A DNA stretch of 64,000 nt from Sphingomonas sp. UV9 (GTDB taxonomy: Bacteria > Pseudomonadota > Alphaproteobacteria > Sphingomonadales > Sphingomonadaceae). A model generated the notes under the pieces. It did not search any database. It was not told the origin of the DNA and was given only the letters and a program-made list of their open reading frames with translations. Positions 8,416 to 17,206 of the stretch are shown in pieces. The position numbers and the translations under genes were made by a program. The stretch lies in assembly GCF_004101245.1 (NCBI RefSeq), contig NZ_SCIN01000003.1, forward strand, positions 744,001 to 808,000, in the 5' to 3' direction. Positions within the stretch are counted from its first letter, which is position 1; each line of letters opens with the position of its first letter.

Positions 8416-8469
8416 CGTCTGAAATCCTTGGGAAAAGCCTGAAGATCGGGGTGCATCGGCACCCGGCGA

Positions 8470-8841
8470 TCAGGCTCCCCGCGGAGGCCGCAAACCCGGC
8501 GCTACGCCCGTCCCGAGATCGAGCACCGCCGCCCGCTCGACCAGCATCGACGCCCCGCGTGGCGCCCCGCCCAGGATCCGCGCCGCACTCCAGTTCGACG
8601 GCGGCACGCAGCCGATGCACCCATGGGGCGGCGTCGCCTTGCGATCGGGCGAGTCGGGGTTCGCCCCGGCGTGATCCGCCACCGCGTGCTGCGTGCCGCT
8701 CGCACCGGTCATGTCCATCGCCGTCATGTCCATGACGCCAGCCCGCGCTTGCGAGGCCGACGCGTCATGACACGCTGCCGGCGCCGCCGCGGGAAACGCG
8801 AACGCGGCAAGGAGCAAAGCCAGGATGAAACGCGCAAGCAT
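8470..8841 (-). CDS. Small exported Cys/Met/His protein upstream of copper-type gene
   Basis: A 123-residue protein with a signal peptide (LILALLLAAFAFPAAAPA) followed by a mature part with MDMTAMDMTG and the metal-ligand-like HGCIGCVPPS (two Cys spaced CxxC after His). Small proteins of this layout commonly precede copper-handling genes in sphingomonads (family knowledge); no enzyme activity is implied. It is the first gene of a two-gene leftward unit with the Met/His-rich barrel protein. A periplasmic metal-binding or sensing role is inference. Confidence 0.6.
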   Translation of the reverse strand: MLARFILALLLAAFAFPAAAPAACHDASASQARAGVMDMTAMDMTGASGTQHAVADHAGANPDSPDRKATPPHGCIGCVPPSNWSAARILGGAPRGASMLVERAAVLDLGTGVAPGLRPPRGA

Positions 8842-8989
8842 GGCGCCGGTCTAGCCCGCCGGACGCGTCTCCACAACCTTGGCGCAAGCCGTCGTTCGTG
8901 TCCGCAACACGACGGCGCGGCTGCGTTCGCCAAAGCGCTACCTCAAGCGCAGGCTTGCCCGACAGTCCCCGAGGGTTCACCGTTCACCG

Positions 8990-9229
8990 ATGAAAAACGT
9001 GGATACCCCTCGTAAAAATGACGTCGCCAACGGCCACGCGGCGGACGTCTCGATCCGGATCGGGACCCGCGTAAAGTTCGACGCCTCGGTCACGAGCGCC
9101 GGCTTGCTGTCGATTGGCGCGCTCGTGACCGGCATCCTGCTGTCCACCGCAGTCGTGATCGTCGCGGCGGGCCGCAAGGGCACGAAGAGCCCGTTGCCTG
9201 CAGACAGTTCGACCAAGATCGCGGGCTGA
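8990..9229 (+). CDS. Small single-span membrane protein, unknown function
   Basis: A 79-residue protein starting at ATG 8990 (MKNVDTPRK); an upstream in-frame start at 8879 would add an Arg-rich stretch that looks like translated intergenic DNA. One hydrophobic span lies at about residues 40-61 (LLSIGALVTGILLSTAVVIVAA) with a basic cytoplasmic-type tail after it. No family recognised. It is divergent from the copper-type pair. Confidence 0.45.
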   Translation: MKNVDTPRKNDVANGHAADVSIRIGTRVKFDASVTSAGLLSIGALVTGILLSTAVVIVAAGRKGTKSPLPADSSTKIAG

Positions 9230-9291
9230 CGCTGGCTTGACCGGGCAGGCGGATGTGATCAGTCTGGGTCCAGGCAATCCGGGATCCCGAT

Positions 9292-9591
9292 ATGGACCAT
9301 TTTCAAAGCTTCGTTAGCGCCATGGTGTCGACAGCCTTGGTCGTTGCCCTTGCTCGGTTGGCGTTGAGCTTTCTTTTGTCGGAACCGAAAAACTATATCT
9401 CCGCCCTGTGCGTGGGGGGCGGTTTTCTGCTCGGTCATTATCCGATCATCGGATTGCCCGACGATACCGATGCCGTTGCTTCGCTCGTAAGGTTCACCGG
9501 CAGCGCGGTGTGTCTCGTTATCTTCGGTGCCGGTTTTTTCTACCAGGCAAAACGGACGAACGCCGCCAACCACGCGAATGGGGCGTCGTGA
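9292..9591 (+). CDS. Small membrane protein, unknown function
   Basis: A 99-residue protein with three likely membrane spans (around residues 8-28, 38-54 and 63-85) and a short basic C-terminus. Only weak ribosome-binding signal precedes the ATG. No family recognised. It sits between another small membrane protein and an exported Excalibur-domain protein, all rightward with gaps of 60-80 bp. Confidence 0.45.
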   Translation: MDHFQSFVSAMVSTALVVALARLALSFLLSEPKNYISALCVGGGFLLGHYPIIGLPDDTDAVASLVRFTGSAVCLVIFGAGFFYQAKRTNAANHANGAS

Positions 9592-9671
9592 CCGTCCAGC
9601 CGCGCACGAGGCACCAAGTGGCGAGCCACCGGTAAATATTCCTAAACTCGGGGCCAGTATCACGCTCCGCC

Positions 9672-10073
9672 ATGGAGCGTTCTTTCATCGCGATAACGGC
9701 GATCGCCGCGACACTGATGTTCGCCGGCGTGTGGAAAGCGACGGAACCGCGTTCGCCCGAAGTCCCCGCGGTCGTCGATACCGATCCGGTCTCCGTTACG
9801 GCAGCGCCGCCGCCGTCTGAGTTGCTGCAGAGCAAGGTGGTTTCGTCGCACCCAACTCCCGCAGAGGAGCCGTATAACGTCGTTCGCCCAGCCTATGGGG
9901 CGGCCCGGCCGGGCCGGCGCGCGGACGGTCTGTTAGAGAGTTCGGTGGTCTACAGCGGATGCCGCGAAGTCCGCGCCGCGGGGGCGGCACCCTTGTATCG
10001 CGGCTCCCCCGGCTACCGCGCCGACATGGACGGCGACGGCGACGGGATCGCGTGCGAGGACTATCGCCGCTAA
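9672..10073 (+). CDS. Exported protein with C-terminal Excalibur calcium-binding domain
   Basis: A 133-residue protein: hydrophobic N-terminal signal/anchor (residues 4-20), a Pro-rich linker, and a C-terminal Excalibur domain (about 93-132) with its two conserved cysteines (SGCREVRAAG and ACEDY) and the calcium loop DMDGDGDGIACE. Excalibur domains are found on secreted or cell-surface nucleases and wall-associated proteins; no nuclease domain is present here. Function beyond calcium binding in the envelope is unknown. Confidence 0.75.
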   Translation: MERSFIAITAIAATLMFAGVWKATEPRSPEVPAVVDTDPVSVTAAPPPSELLQSKVVSSHPTPAEEPYNVVRPAYGAARPGRRADGLLESSVVYSGCREVRAAGAAPLYRGSPGYRADMDGDGDGIACEDYRR

Positions 10074-10092
10074 ACCCGCCGCCGCCGGCCGA

Positions 10093-11190
10093 TCAGCTAT
10101 GCAGGAAGTGCATCACGTCGCCGTCATGGACGACGTACGCCTTGCCTTCCGCGCGCAGCTTGCCCGCCTCGCGTGCCTTCGACTCGCCGCCGAGCGCGAT
10201 GAAGTCGTCGAACGCGATCGTCTCCGCGCGGATGAAGCCCTTTTCGAAATCGCCGTGGATCTCGCCCGCCGCCTGCGGTGCGGTCGCGCCCGCATGGACG
10301 GTCCAGGCGCGCGCTTCTTTCGGGCCGACCGTGAAGAAGGTCAGCAAATGGAGAAGCTTGTAGCCGGCGGTGATGACGCGGGCGAGGCCGGTCTCTTCCA
10401 GCCCCAGCTCGCCCAGGAATTCGCTCCGATCCTCGGCCGGCATCGTCGCAATTTCCGCCTCGATCGCCGCCGACACGACGACCGCCTCGGCGCCCTCGGC
10501 TTTCGCCTTCTCGAACACGCGCGCCGACAGCGCGTTGCCGTTCGCCGCATCGCCCTCGCCGACGTTGCACACGTACAGCACGGGTTTCGCGGTCAGCAGC
10601 TGCGCCTGCGCGAACATGCGCGCCTCGTCCTCGTCCTTCGGCACGGTCAGCCGCGCGGGCTTGCCCTCGCGGAGCAGCTCGAGCGCCTGGCCCAGCACGG
10701 CGGCGCCGATCTTGGCCTCCTTGTCGCCCTGCATGCCCTTCTTGGCGAGGTTGGGGACTCGCTTTTCGAGGCTTTCGAGATCGCTCAGCATCAGCTCGGT
10801 ATCGACCGTCTCGGCATCGGCGATCGGATCGACCTTGTTGTCGACATGCGTCACGTCGCCGTCCTCGAAGCAGCGCAGCACGTGGACGATCGCGTCGACC
10901 TCGCGAATGTTGCCGAGGAACTGGTTGCCGAGCCCTTCGCCCTTCGACGCGCCGCGCACCAAGCCGGCGATGTCGACGAAGCCCAGCTGCGTCTCGATGA
11001 TCTTCTGCGAACCCGCGATCTTGGCGAGCGCGTCGAGCCGCTTGTCGGGCACGCCGACGTTACCGACATTGGGCTCGATCGTGCAGAACGGATAGTTCGC
11101 CGCCTGCGCCGCGGCCGTCTCGGTCAGCGCGTTGAAGAGGGTGGACTTGCCGACGTTCGGCAGCCCCACGATGCCGCAGCGAAAACCCAT
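10093..11190 (-). CDS. ychF: Redox-regulated ATPase YchF (Obg/TRAFAC family)
   Basis: A 365-residue protein, full length for YchF. The P-loop GLPNVGKST is at residues 9-17, the G3 region reads DIAGLVRGASKGEGLGNQFL, and the C-terminal TGS-like part ends RAEGKAYVVHDGDVMHFLHS, which is diagnostic. YchF binds ATP rather than GTP, associates with ribosomes and modulates translation and oxidative-stress responses. It is monocistronic here, with a repeat cassette upstream (11271-11394). Confidence 0.95.
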   Translation of the reverse strand: MGFRCGIVGLPNVGKSTLFNALTETAAAQAANYPFCTIEPNVGNVGVPDKRLDALAKIAGSQKIIETQLGFVDIAGLVRGASKGEGLGNQFLGNIREVDAIVHVLRCFEDGDVTHVDNKVDPIADAETVDTELMLSDLESLEKRVPNLAKKGMQGDKEAKIGAAVLGQALELLREGKPARLTVPKDEDEARMFAQAQLLTAKPVLYVCNVGEGDAANGNALSARVFEKAKAEGAEAVVVSAAIEAEIATMPAEDRSEFLGELGLEETGLARVITAGYKLLHLLTFFTVGPKEARAWTVHAGATAPQAAGEIHGDFEKGFIRAETIAFDDFIALGGESKAREAGKLRAEGKAYVVHDGDVMHFLHS

Positions 11191-11270
11191 GATATGCCCT
11201 TGGTATAAGAATGTGGGGGCGCTTTAGGGCAGGGTGCGGAGGAACGCCAGCATTCGCCCACGTCCGCCCT

Positions 11271-11394
11271 GATCCTCCCCCGCGAGGGGGAGGTGGCAGG
11301 CGTCAGCCTGACGGAGGGGGGGGTAAGCGATGACTGCCGTTCCGTGTCCTCCCCCTCCGTCGCTTCGCGCCACCTCCCCCTGGCGGGGGAGGAT
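11271..11394. repeat. Paired inverted-repeat cassette, CCTCCCCC-type
   Basis: The cassette runs from GATCCTCCCC to GGGGGAGGATC. The outer arms are mutually inverted copies of TCCTCCCCCGCxAGGGGGAGGTGGC. The inner arms pair GACGGAGGGGG with CCCCCTCCGTC. Related copies are at 12723-12845, 33714-33835, 45357-45480, 49540-49660 and 17037-17194, and one lies inside glyS. Confidence 0.85.
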
Positions 11395-11519
11395 CATCGC
11401 TATCGACTGATCGACCCACTCGATCGCTGCAGTGCAGCAAAAATTATCATACCAATCGGTAGATATTGCTAAACCCGTGCATATATCGGGTTCTGCCTGT
11501 TCACAGCGCTAGGAATTTC

Positions 11520-12584
11520 ATGACGACCACCGCCAACGGCTTTGCCGCGCAATCCCCTTCGACCCCGCTCGCGCCCTTCTCGTTCGAGCGCCGCGCGCCG
11601 GGCAAGACTGACGTCGCGATCGACATCCTGTTCTGCGGCGTCTGCCACTCCGATCTCCACACCGCCAAGGGCGAATGGGAAGGCACCCTCTACCCCTGCG
11701 TCCCCGGCCACGAGATCGTCGGCCGCGTCAGCGCGGTCGGTGACGCCGTCACCAAGTTCAAGGTCGGCGACATCGCTGGCGTCGGCTGCATGGTCGACAG
11801 CTGCGGCACCTGCCCGTCGTGTACCGACGGCGAGGAGCAATATTGCGAGACGACCGGCATGGTCGGCACGTATAACGGCCCCGATCCCGTCCTCGGCGGC
11901 CACACGTTCGGCGGTTACTCGGACCATATCGTCGTCGACGAAGGCTTCGTGCTGAAGGTCTCGCATCCCGAAGTCGACCTCGCCGCGGTCGCGCCGCTGC
12001 TGTGCGCCGGCATCACCACCTATTCGCCGCTGAAGCACTGGAAGGTCGGGCCCGGCCAGAAGGTCGGCATCGTCGGTCTCGGCGGTCTCGGCCATATGGG
12101 CGTCAAGATCGCCAACGCGATGGGCGCCGAGGTCTATGTCTTCTCGACCTCGCCGGGCAAGCGCGAGGATGCCAAGCGGCTCGGCGCGAAGGACCTGATC
12201 GTGTCGAAGGACGAGGCGGCGATGGCGGAGCACGCCAACAGCTTCGACTTCATCCTGAACACCGTTGCCGCACCGCACAATCTCGACCCGTTCCTCGAGT
12301 TGCTCAAGCGCGACGGCACGATGACGCTGGTCGGCGTGCCCGCCGAGCCGCACCCGTCGCCCTCGGTCGCCAACCTGATCTTCCGCCGTCGCCAGCTGGC
12401 GGGCTCGCTGATCGGCGGCATCGCCGAGACGCAGGAGATGCTCGATTTCTGTAACGAGCACGGCCTGGTGTCGGACATCGAAATGATCCGCATGGACGAG
12501 ATCGAGCCGTCCTATCAGCGGATGATCAAGAGCGACGTGAAGTACCGCTTCGTCATCGACATGGCGTCGATGCCGGCGGCCTGA
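11520..12584 (+). CDS. Zinc-dependent NAD(P) alcohol dehydrogenase (cinnamyl/YahK-like MDR)
   Basis: A 354-residue medium-chain dehydrogenase. The ATG at 11520 is chosen because AGGA lies 6 bases upstream; the open frame extends further but without a start signal. Catalytic zinc ligands are C42 (CGVCHSDLH), H64/E65 (GHE) and C162. The structural zinc lobe has C95, C98, C101 and C109. The Rossmann motif GLGGLG is at 186-191. The order and spacing fit the cinnamyl alcohol dehydrogenase/YahK branch, which reduces aldehydes with NADPH. It is flanked by repeat cassettes on both sides and looks monocistronic. Confidence 0.9.
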   Translation: MTTTANGFAAQSPSTPLAPFSFERRAPGKTDVAIDILFCGVCHSDLHTAKGEWEGTLYPCVPGHEIVGRVSAVGDAVTKFKVGDIAGVGCMVDSCGTCPSCTDGEEQYCETTGMVGTYNGPDPVLGGHTFGGYSDHIVVDEGFVLKVSHPEVDLAAVAPLLCAGITTYSPLKHWKVGPGQKVGIVGLGGLGHMGVKIANAMGAEVYVFSTSPGKREDAKRLGAKDLIVSKDEAAMAEHANSFDFILNTVAAPHNLDPFLELLKRDGTMTLVGVPAEPHPSPSVANLIFRRRQLAGSLIGGIAETQEMLDFCNEHGLVSDIEMIRMDEIEPSYQRMIKSDVKYRFVIDMASMPAA

Positions 12585-12607
12585 TCACTCGGCCTGATCA
12601 CAACCCC

Positions 12608-12705
12608 GCCGTCATCCCCGCGCAGGCGGGGATCTAGACGGGCAAGCCGGAGCGAGTATCGTCAAGGCCAGCCAGTCTGGGTTCCCGCCTCCGCGGGAAT
12701 GACGC
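12608..12705. repeat. Paired inverted repeat, GTCATCCCCGC-type
   Basis: Arms CGTCATCCCCGCGCAGGCGGGGAT and ATTCCCGCCTCCGCGGGAATGACG style copies face each other across about 50 variable bases. Similar, shorter copies are at 14079-14160 and 22381-22440. Confidence 0.75.
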
Positions 12706-12722
12706 GTGGTAGGACTCGAACA

Positions 12723-12845
12723 ATCCTCCCCCGCCAGGGGGAGGTGGCAGGCGCAGCCTGACGGAGGGGGAGGAAAGGGTAACCGCGGTTCCGTGTCCGC
12801 CCCCTCCGACGCCTACGGCGCCACCTCCCCCTGGCGGGGGAGGAT
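12723..12845. repeat. Paired inverted-repeat cassette, CCTCCCCC-type
   Basis: Outer arms ATCCTCCCCCGCCAGGGGGAGG and its inverse at the far end, inner arms GACGGAGGGGG and CCCCCTCCGAC. It lies directly after a second repeat type (12608-12705), so two different cassettes fill the adh to 2OG-oxygenase interval. Confidence 0.85.
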
Positions 12846-12865
12846 TTCGGGACGGACGCCCCACC

Positions 12866-13471
12866 TCACCACCGATAATTAAAACTGATACTGATCCGCT
12901 CACCCTTCGCGGCATTCGGCACGACCTCGTGCCGCAGCCAGCTCTCCCAGAGAAACACGCTCCCCGGCTTCGGCTCCGCATAGACGAACGTCCGCAGATC
13001 CTCCGGCGCATCCTCCAGCCGCGTCGGCGCGGCCATCATCATCGGCAGCCGCGGATCCTCCAGCTTCAGCGCGCCCGCGCCTTCGGGAATCGTCACGTAC
13101 ATCGTCCCCGACACGACGCTGTGCGGATGGATATGCCCCGAATGCGCGCCGCCAGGCTTCAGGACGTTCACCCACAGGCTGTCGAGCTTTAGCTTGCGCC
13201 CGCCCAGATCGAACGCGCAATCCTTCGCGAACGCCGCGACATGCCTGTTGAGCAACCGCACCAGATCGCCGAACCGCGGATCGCGCAAAGGCAGGTCGTT
13301 GAGCGACGCGTAGGACGTGTACCCGCGATACCCATGCGCCTTCGACCAGGCGACCCCCGCACGGTCCGCCTTGGCCAGTTCGAGCGCGGCGTCCTCCAGC
13401 TCCTCGACCAGATCGGCGTCGCCGAGATCGGCCTCGTAGAAACGCGTGGCAAATAACGAACGGGTGGTCAT
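12866..13471 (-). CDS. Putative 2-oxoglutarate/Fe(II) oxygenase-like protein (TIGR02466 type)
   Basis: A 201-residue protein. A jelly-roll core is suggested by WVNVLKPGGAHSGHIHPHSVVSGTMYV, which supplies the His ligands, and a distal SWLRHEVVPN supplying the third His, followed by ISISFNYRW at the C-terminus, typical of this family of putative 2OG-Fe(II) oxygenases. The substrate is unknown. The ATG (13471-13469) overlaps the stop of pth as ATGA, so it is translationally coupled to peptidyl-tRNA hydrolase. Confidence 0.8.
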   Translation of the reverse strand: MTTRSLFATRFYEADLGDADLVEELEDAALELAKADRAGVAWSKAHGYRGYTSYASLNDLPLRDPRFGDLVRLLNRHVAAFAKDCAFDLGGRKLKLDSLWVNVLKPGGAHSGHIHPHSVVSGTMYVTIPEGAGALKLEDPRLPMMMAAPTRLEDAPEDLRTFVYAEPKPGSVFLWESWLRHEVVPNAAKGERISISFNYRW

Positions 13472-14037
13472 GGCTGCATCCTCAACGCGACATCGTTCAT
13501 GAAGCGGACGTCGTCGCCTTCCGCCAGCCACTTCGCCTCCGCCGCCACCGCACCGAGCATGTCGCTGAGCGGCTCGATCTCGGCCTTCGCATAATTGCCG
13601 AGCACGTATCCGGTGACGCGATCCTTGTGCCCCGGATGCCCGATCCCGAGCCGCACGCGGCGGAAATCGGGGCCCAGATGCTGGTCGGTCGAGCGCAGCC
13701 CGTTATGCCCCGCGGTCCCGCCGCCGATCTTCACCTTCACGCGGAACGGCGCGATGTCGAGCTCGTCGTGGAACACCGTCAGCGCCTCGACGCCGAGCTT
13801 GTAGAAGCGCAGCGCCTCGCCGATCGACCGGCCGCTGTCGTTCATGAAGGTCGCGGGCTTCAGCAGCAGGATCTTCGTCGAACCGATCCGGCCCTCCTGC
13901 GTCCAGCCCTGGAACTGCTTCTTGACCGCGCCGAAGCCGTGCACCTCGGCGATCGCGTCGGCGACCATGAACCCGACATTGTGCCGGTGCATCGCATATT
14001 GCGCCCCCGGATTGCCGAGTCCCGCCCAGATCTGCAC
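13468..14037 (-). CDS. pth: Peptidyl-tRNA hydrolase
   Basis: A 189-residue Pth of normal length. GLGNPG is at 6-11 and the catalytic His of RHNVGF at residue 19. Other family landmarks are KPATFMNDSG (substrate-binding Asn), FHDELDIAP (Asp) and GGGTAGHNGLRS. It hydrolyses peptidyl-tRNAs released prematurely from ribosomes. rplY lies upstream in the same direction, the common rplY-pth order, but a strong terminator (14189-14220) and a repeat separate them, so pth needs its own promoter or read-through. Confidence 0.95.
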   Translation of the reverse strand: MQIWAGLGNPGAQYAMHRHNVGFMVADAIAEVHGFGAVKKQFQGWTQEGRIGSTKILLLKPATFMNDSGRSIGEALRFYKLGVEALTVFHDELDIAPFRVKVKIGGGTAGHNGLRSTDQHLGPDFRRVRLGIGHPGHKDRVTGYVLGNYAKAEIEPLSDMLGAVAAEAKWLAEGDDVRFMNDVALRMQP

Positions 14038-14078
14038 GTTCTATTCTCCAAGATGAAACGGGTAGCCCGCCCCATACA

Positions 14079-14160
14079 CGGTTCTCCCGCGAAAGCGGGA
14101 GCCCAGGGTAACGGGCGCTGGCGCTGCTTGGTCCTGGGCCCCCGCCTTCGCGGGGGAACA
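14079..14160. repeat. Short paired inverted repeat (TTCTCCCGCGAAAGCGGGAGCCC type)
   Basis: Arms GTTCTCCCGCGAAAGCGGGAGCCCAGGG and the facing CCTGGGCCCCCGCCTTCGCGGGGGAAC. It lies between the rplY terminator and pth. Confidence 0.75.
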
Positions 14161-14180
14161 AGGGGGCAGGGCACGCCTGT

Positions 14181-14220
14181 AAAACGAAACGGGCGGGAAA
14201 GCCCTAGCTTTCCCGCCCGT
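14181..14220 (-). terminator. Rho-independent terminator of rplY
   Basis: A perfect 13-bp stem, ACGGGCGGGAAAG (14189-14201) with CTTTCCCGCCCGT (14208-14220), and a 6-base loop. On the minus strand it is followed by TTCGTTTT (14188-14181). It lies 45 bp after the rplY stop. Confidence 0.9.
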
Positions 14221-14265
14221 CCGATCACGTCAAAACCATCATCCGAAGACGAAGGGACTAATCCC

Positions 14266-14964
14266 TTAGTCCTTCTTCTGCGGCGTGATCTTGTCGTCGT
14301 CGTTGTGATCGTCGTTGGGCTCGACGACCGGCTCTTCATCCGAAGCAGCCTCGGCAGCCTGCGCCTCGGCGACCTCAGCCTCGAGCTCCTCGTCCTCGAC
14401 GGTCGGGACGGTCGGCGGCACGATCGTGGCGATCGCGAAGTCGCGGTCGTCGATCGCGGGCACGGCGCCCTTGGGCAGCTTCACGTCGCTGATGTGGATC
14501 GAATCACCGATCTCCATGCCGGCGAGCGAAATCGTGATCTCGCTCGGGATGTCCGATGCGTCGACGACCAGCTCGACCTCGTGGCGCGTGATGTTGAGGA
14601 CGCCCTTGCCCTTCTTGATGCCCGGCGCGTCGTCTTCGTCCGTGAACACGACCGGCACGGCAACCGTCACCGTCGAGTGCGCACCGATGCGCAGGAAGTC
14701 GACATGGATCGGGCGATCGCTGACCGGGTGGAACGAGACGTCCTTCGGCAGCGTGCGGATGCCGTTGACCATTACGACCGAATTCATGAAGTGGCCGGTC
14801 ATCAGCGCCTTCATCAGCGCCTTTTCCTCGAGGTGAACCGACATCGGCTCCTTGTTCAGGCCGTAGATCACGGCAGGCACGCGGCCATCACGACGCAGCG
14901 CCCGGGAGGCTCCCTTGCCAACCCGGTCACGCGTCTCGGCTGCGAGCGTCAACTGGTCGCTCAT
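14266..14964 (-). CDS. rplY: 50S ribosomal protein L25/general stress protein Ctc
   Basis: 232 residues from ATG 14964 ([13 protein letters not shown]). The N-terminal L25 domain ([21 protein letters not shown], then VPAVIYG) binds 5S rRNA. The C-terminal TL5/Ctc beta domain ([15 protein letters not shown] and the following strands) makes the long form. An acidic tail of about 40 residues ([13 protein letters not shown], then DDHNDDD) ends the protein. A frame extension upstream of 14964 is translated non-coding DNA. It is followed by a clear terminator. Confidence 0.95.
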   Translation of the reverse strand: MSDQLTLAAETRDRVGKGASRALRRDGRVPAVIYGLNKEPMSVHLEEKALMKALMTGHFMNSVVMVNGIRTLPKDVSFHPVSDRPIHVDFLRIGAHSTVTVAVPVVFTDEDDAPGIKKGKGVLNITRHEVELVVDASDIPSEITISLAGMEIGDSIHISDVKLPKGAVPAIDDRDFAIATIVPPTVPTVEDEELEAEVAEAQAAEAASDEEPVVEPNDDHNDDDKITPQKKD

Positions 14965-15115
14965 CTGTATTCTCCGAAACTCGTTTGTTGTCCTTCCCGC
15001 CCACGCCTCCAGGGATGACCATGGACCGGAAGCGCGGGCGCATAGCGGAAGATGGGGTGAATTGCAATCACCCGAGCAGGCCCACCCCCCCCCCTCCATC
15101 ATCCTGACGAGGGCC

Positions 15116-16036
15116 TCAATACTGAACCCGCTCCGCCTTCACGCCCAGCTTCGCCAACTGCGCCTGCACGCTGTCCTTGCCCGCCAGATGCCCCGCACCC
15201 ACCGCAACGAACACCGTCCCCGGTGTCCCAAGTCGAGTCTTCACCCACTCCGCCCACCGCGCGTTACGATCGACCAGCAACACCTTCGCCACCTCGGGCG
15301 AGTCCTTCAAACTGTCGTTCATCTCGCGCGCCAGCGCCTCGGGATCGCCCTTCGCCCATTCGTCGACCATCGTCGCCATCGTCGTCTCGAGCTTGGGCAG
15401 CTCGTCGATCGTGCTCCCGAGGAACTGGATCTGCGCCGTCTGCGACAGGCTCCCGAAATACCCCAGCTGCTGCTCCGCCGTCTCCAAGCCGATCACCGGC
15501 TTCCCCGCAGCCTTCGCCGCCGCGGTAATCACCTGCTCCGGCCCGTTCGCGGAGTCGTACCCCAGCTTGGACAAGGGCGCGATCGACAGGTTGGTGGCCG
15601 CGAGCCACGGCTTGAACCGATCGAACGCATTCGCCGGCAGGCCCAGGTCGGTCACCGCCTTGGCATAGGCCGCGCGCTTGTCGGCGGGCAGCTGTTCGGT
15701 CAGCGTCGGCCCGTCCTTCGCCACGCCGGTCGCCATCACGAGGCTCTGCATCTTGGCGGGATCGGGCATCACCAGCTCGAGCACCACCTGTTGCGACCGA
15801 TCGAACGCGGTCTTCACCGCCTCGTCGAACCACGTCATGCCGGGCTTCAGGACATGGATCGTCCCGAACAGGTAGATCGTCGTGTCCTTGTCCTTCACCA
15901 CCCAAAGTGCCGGATCGGCATCGTTGGCGGCCTGCACGGGCTTTGGCGCGACCTGCGCGCAGGCGGGCAGGGCGAACGCCATCGCCATCGCGGACAGGGC
16001 CGATCGGAACGTGACGAGTCTGGAAAACAGCTTCAA
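15116..16036 (-). CDS. TraB/GumN family protein (exported)
   Basis: 306 residues if translation starts at the TTG at 16036, chosen because AGAGGA lies about 9 bases upstream and because it gives an N-terminal signal peptide ([22 protein letters not shown]) with a possible lipobox. Family landmarks are [22 protein letters not shown] near the N-terminus and [16 protein letters not shown] near the C-terminus, whose GTIH and GAGH histidines are conserved in the TraB/GumN superfamily. The family is thought to include metal-dependent (Tiki-like) proteases, but the substrate here is unknown. It is divergent from glyQ. Confidence 0.85.
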   Translation of the reverse strand: MKLFSRLVTFRSALSAMAMAFALPACAQVAPKPVQAANDADPALWVVKDKDTTIYLFGTIHVLKPGMTWFDEAVKTAFDRSQQVVLELVMPDPAKMQSLVMATGVAKDGPTLTEQLPADKRAAYAKAVTDLGLPANAFDRFKPWLAATNLSIAPLSKLGYDSANGPEQVITAAAKAAGKPVIGLETAEQQLGYFGSLSQTAQIQFLGSTIDELPKLETTMATMVDEWAKGDPEALAREMNDSLKDSPEVAKVLLVDRNARWAEWVKTRLGTPGTVFVAVGAGHLAGKDSVQAQLAKLGVKAERVQY

Positions 16037-16132
16037 GGCGACGGCATCCTCTGTATTGGTTCGGCCCCATGTAGGGGCGTCCGCGCAAACGCACCACTTG
16101 CCTCGTCTGCCCCCATCCGCCAAAGCCCGCGC

Positions 16133-17023
16133 GTGACCCAGCCCCCGATACAGCCCGTGAAAAAGCCTCTCAGCTTCCAGCGCATGATCCTCACGCTCCA
16201 TGACTATTGGAGCGAGCACGGGTGTCTGATCCTGCAGCCCTACGACATGGAAATGGGCGCGGGCACCTTCCACACCGCCACGACGCTGCGCGCGCTCGGG
16301 CCGAAACCGTGGAACGCCGCGTTCGTGCAGCCCTGCCGCCGCCCGACCGATGGCCGCTATGGCGAGAACCCGAACCGGCTCCAGCATTATTACCAGTATC
16401 AGGTGATCCTGAAGCCATCGCCCGCCAACCTCCAGGAGCTCTATCTGGGGTCGCTCGCGGCGATCGGCATCGACATGCTGAAGCACGACATCCGCTTCGT
16501 CGAGGACGATTGGGAGAGCCCGACGCTCGGCGCGTGGGGGCTCGGCTGGGAGGTCTGGTGCGACGGCATGGAGGTGACGCAGTTCACCTATTTCCAGCAG
16601 ATGGGCGGCTTCGACATGAAGCCCGTCGCGGGCGAGCTGACCTACGGGCTCGAGCGGCTGGCGATGTATATCCAGGACAAGGACAGCGTCTACGACCTCG
16701 CGTTCAACGACTCCGGGGTCACCTACGGCGAGGTGTTCCTGGAGAACGAGCAGGAGATGTCGAAGTGGAACTTCGAGGTCGCCGACACGGACTCGCTGTT
16801 CGACCAGTTCCGCAAGCACGTCGCCGAATGCGAGAACAGCCTGAACCACAAGCTGCCGATCCCCGCCTATGAGCAGGCGATCAAGGCCAGCCACGTCTTC
16901 AACCTGTTGCAGGCGCGCGGGGTGATCTCGGTCGCCGAACGCCAAGCCTATATGGGCCGAGTCCGCGACCTCGCCAAAGGCGCCTGCGCCGCCTGGATGG
17001 ACAAGCACGGATGGGCCGCATGA
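16133..17023 (+). CDS. glyQ: Glycyl-tRNA synthetase alpha subunit
   Basis: 296 residues from a GTG at 16133 ([11 protein letters not shown]); the next ATG (16186) would remove the start of the conserved core. The catalytic class II core is obvious: [28 protein letters not shown], then [18 protein letters not shown], then [12 protein letters not shown] and [14 protein letters not shown]. With GlyS it forms the alpha2beta2 enzyme that charges tRNA-Gly. glyS follows after 183 bp occupied by a repeat cassette. Confidence 0.95.
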   Translation: MTQPPIQPVKKPLSFQRMILTLHDYWSEHGCLILQPYDMEMGAGTFHTATTLRALGPKPWNAAFVQPCRRPTDGRYGENPNRLQHYYQYQVILKPSPANLQELYLGSLAAIGIDMLKHDIRFVEDDWESPTLGAWGLGWEVWCDGMEVTQFTYFQQMGGFDMKPVAGELTYGLERLAMYIQDKDSVYDLAFNDSGVTYGEVFLENEQEMSKWNFEVADTDSLFDQFRKHVAECENSLNHKLPIPAYEQAIKASHVFNLLQARGVISVAERQAYMGRVRDLAKGACAAWMDKHGWAA

Positions 17024-17036
17024 CGCGCCCCAGCGC

Positions 17037-17194
17037 CATTCCTCCCCGGAACGGCCCCTCCACCGCCATTCCTCCCCGGAACGGGGAGGGGGACCATGCG
17101 CAGCATGGTGGAGGGGGCGTGCCGCACACGCTCCGTTCGCGGCCCGCCCCCTCCACCGTCCTTCGGACGGTCCCCCTCCCCGTGCCGGGGCGGA
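17037..17194. repeat. Paired inverted-repeat cassette between glyQ and glyS, with a partial duplicated arm
   Basis: CCATTCCTCCCCGGAACGG occurs twice in a row (from 17037 and from 17067). The second copy then continues as a full cassette whose inner arms are GGTGGAGGGGGCG and CGCCCCCTCCACC, and it closes with GTCCCCCTCCCCGTGCCGGGG. The cassette is of the same family as the one inside glyS at 18324-18453. Confidence 0.8.
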
Positions 17195-17206
17195 TTTGAG
17201 TATCCC

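Noticed and set aside
6658..8442. 594-codon open frame on the plus strand
   Set aside because: Antisense to the Met/His-rich protein; Arg/His/Pro-biased composition typical of GC-rich shadow frames.
11271..11394. Intergenic inverted repeats as CRISPR repeats
   Set aside because: Single paired cassettes with internal palindromes, not regularly spaced direct repeats.
17096..17206. Longer glyS starting at 17096
   Set aside because: The extra 37 codons translate the repeat cassette; the canonical N-terminus starts at 17207.
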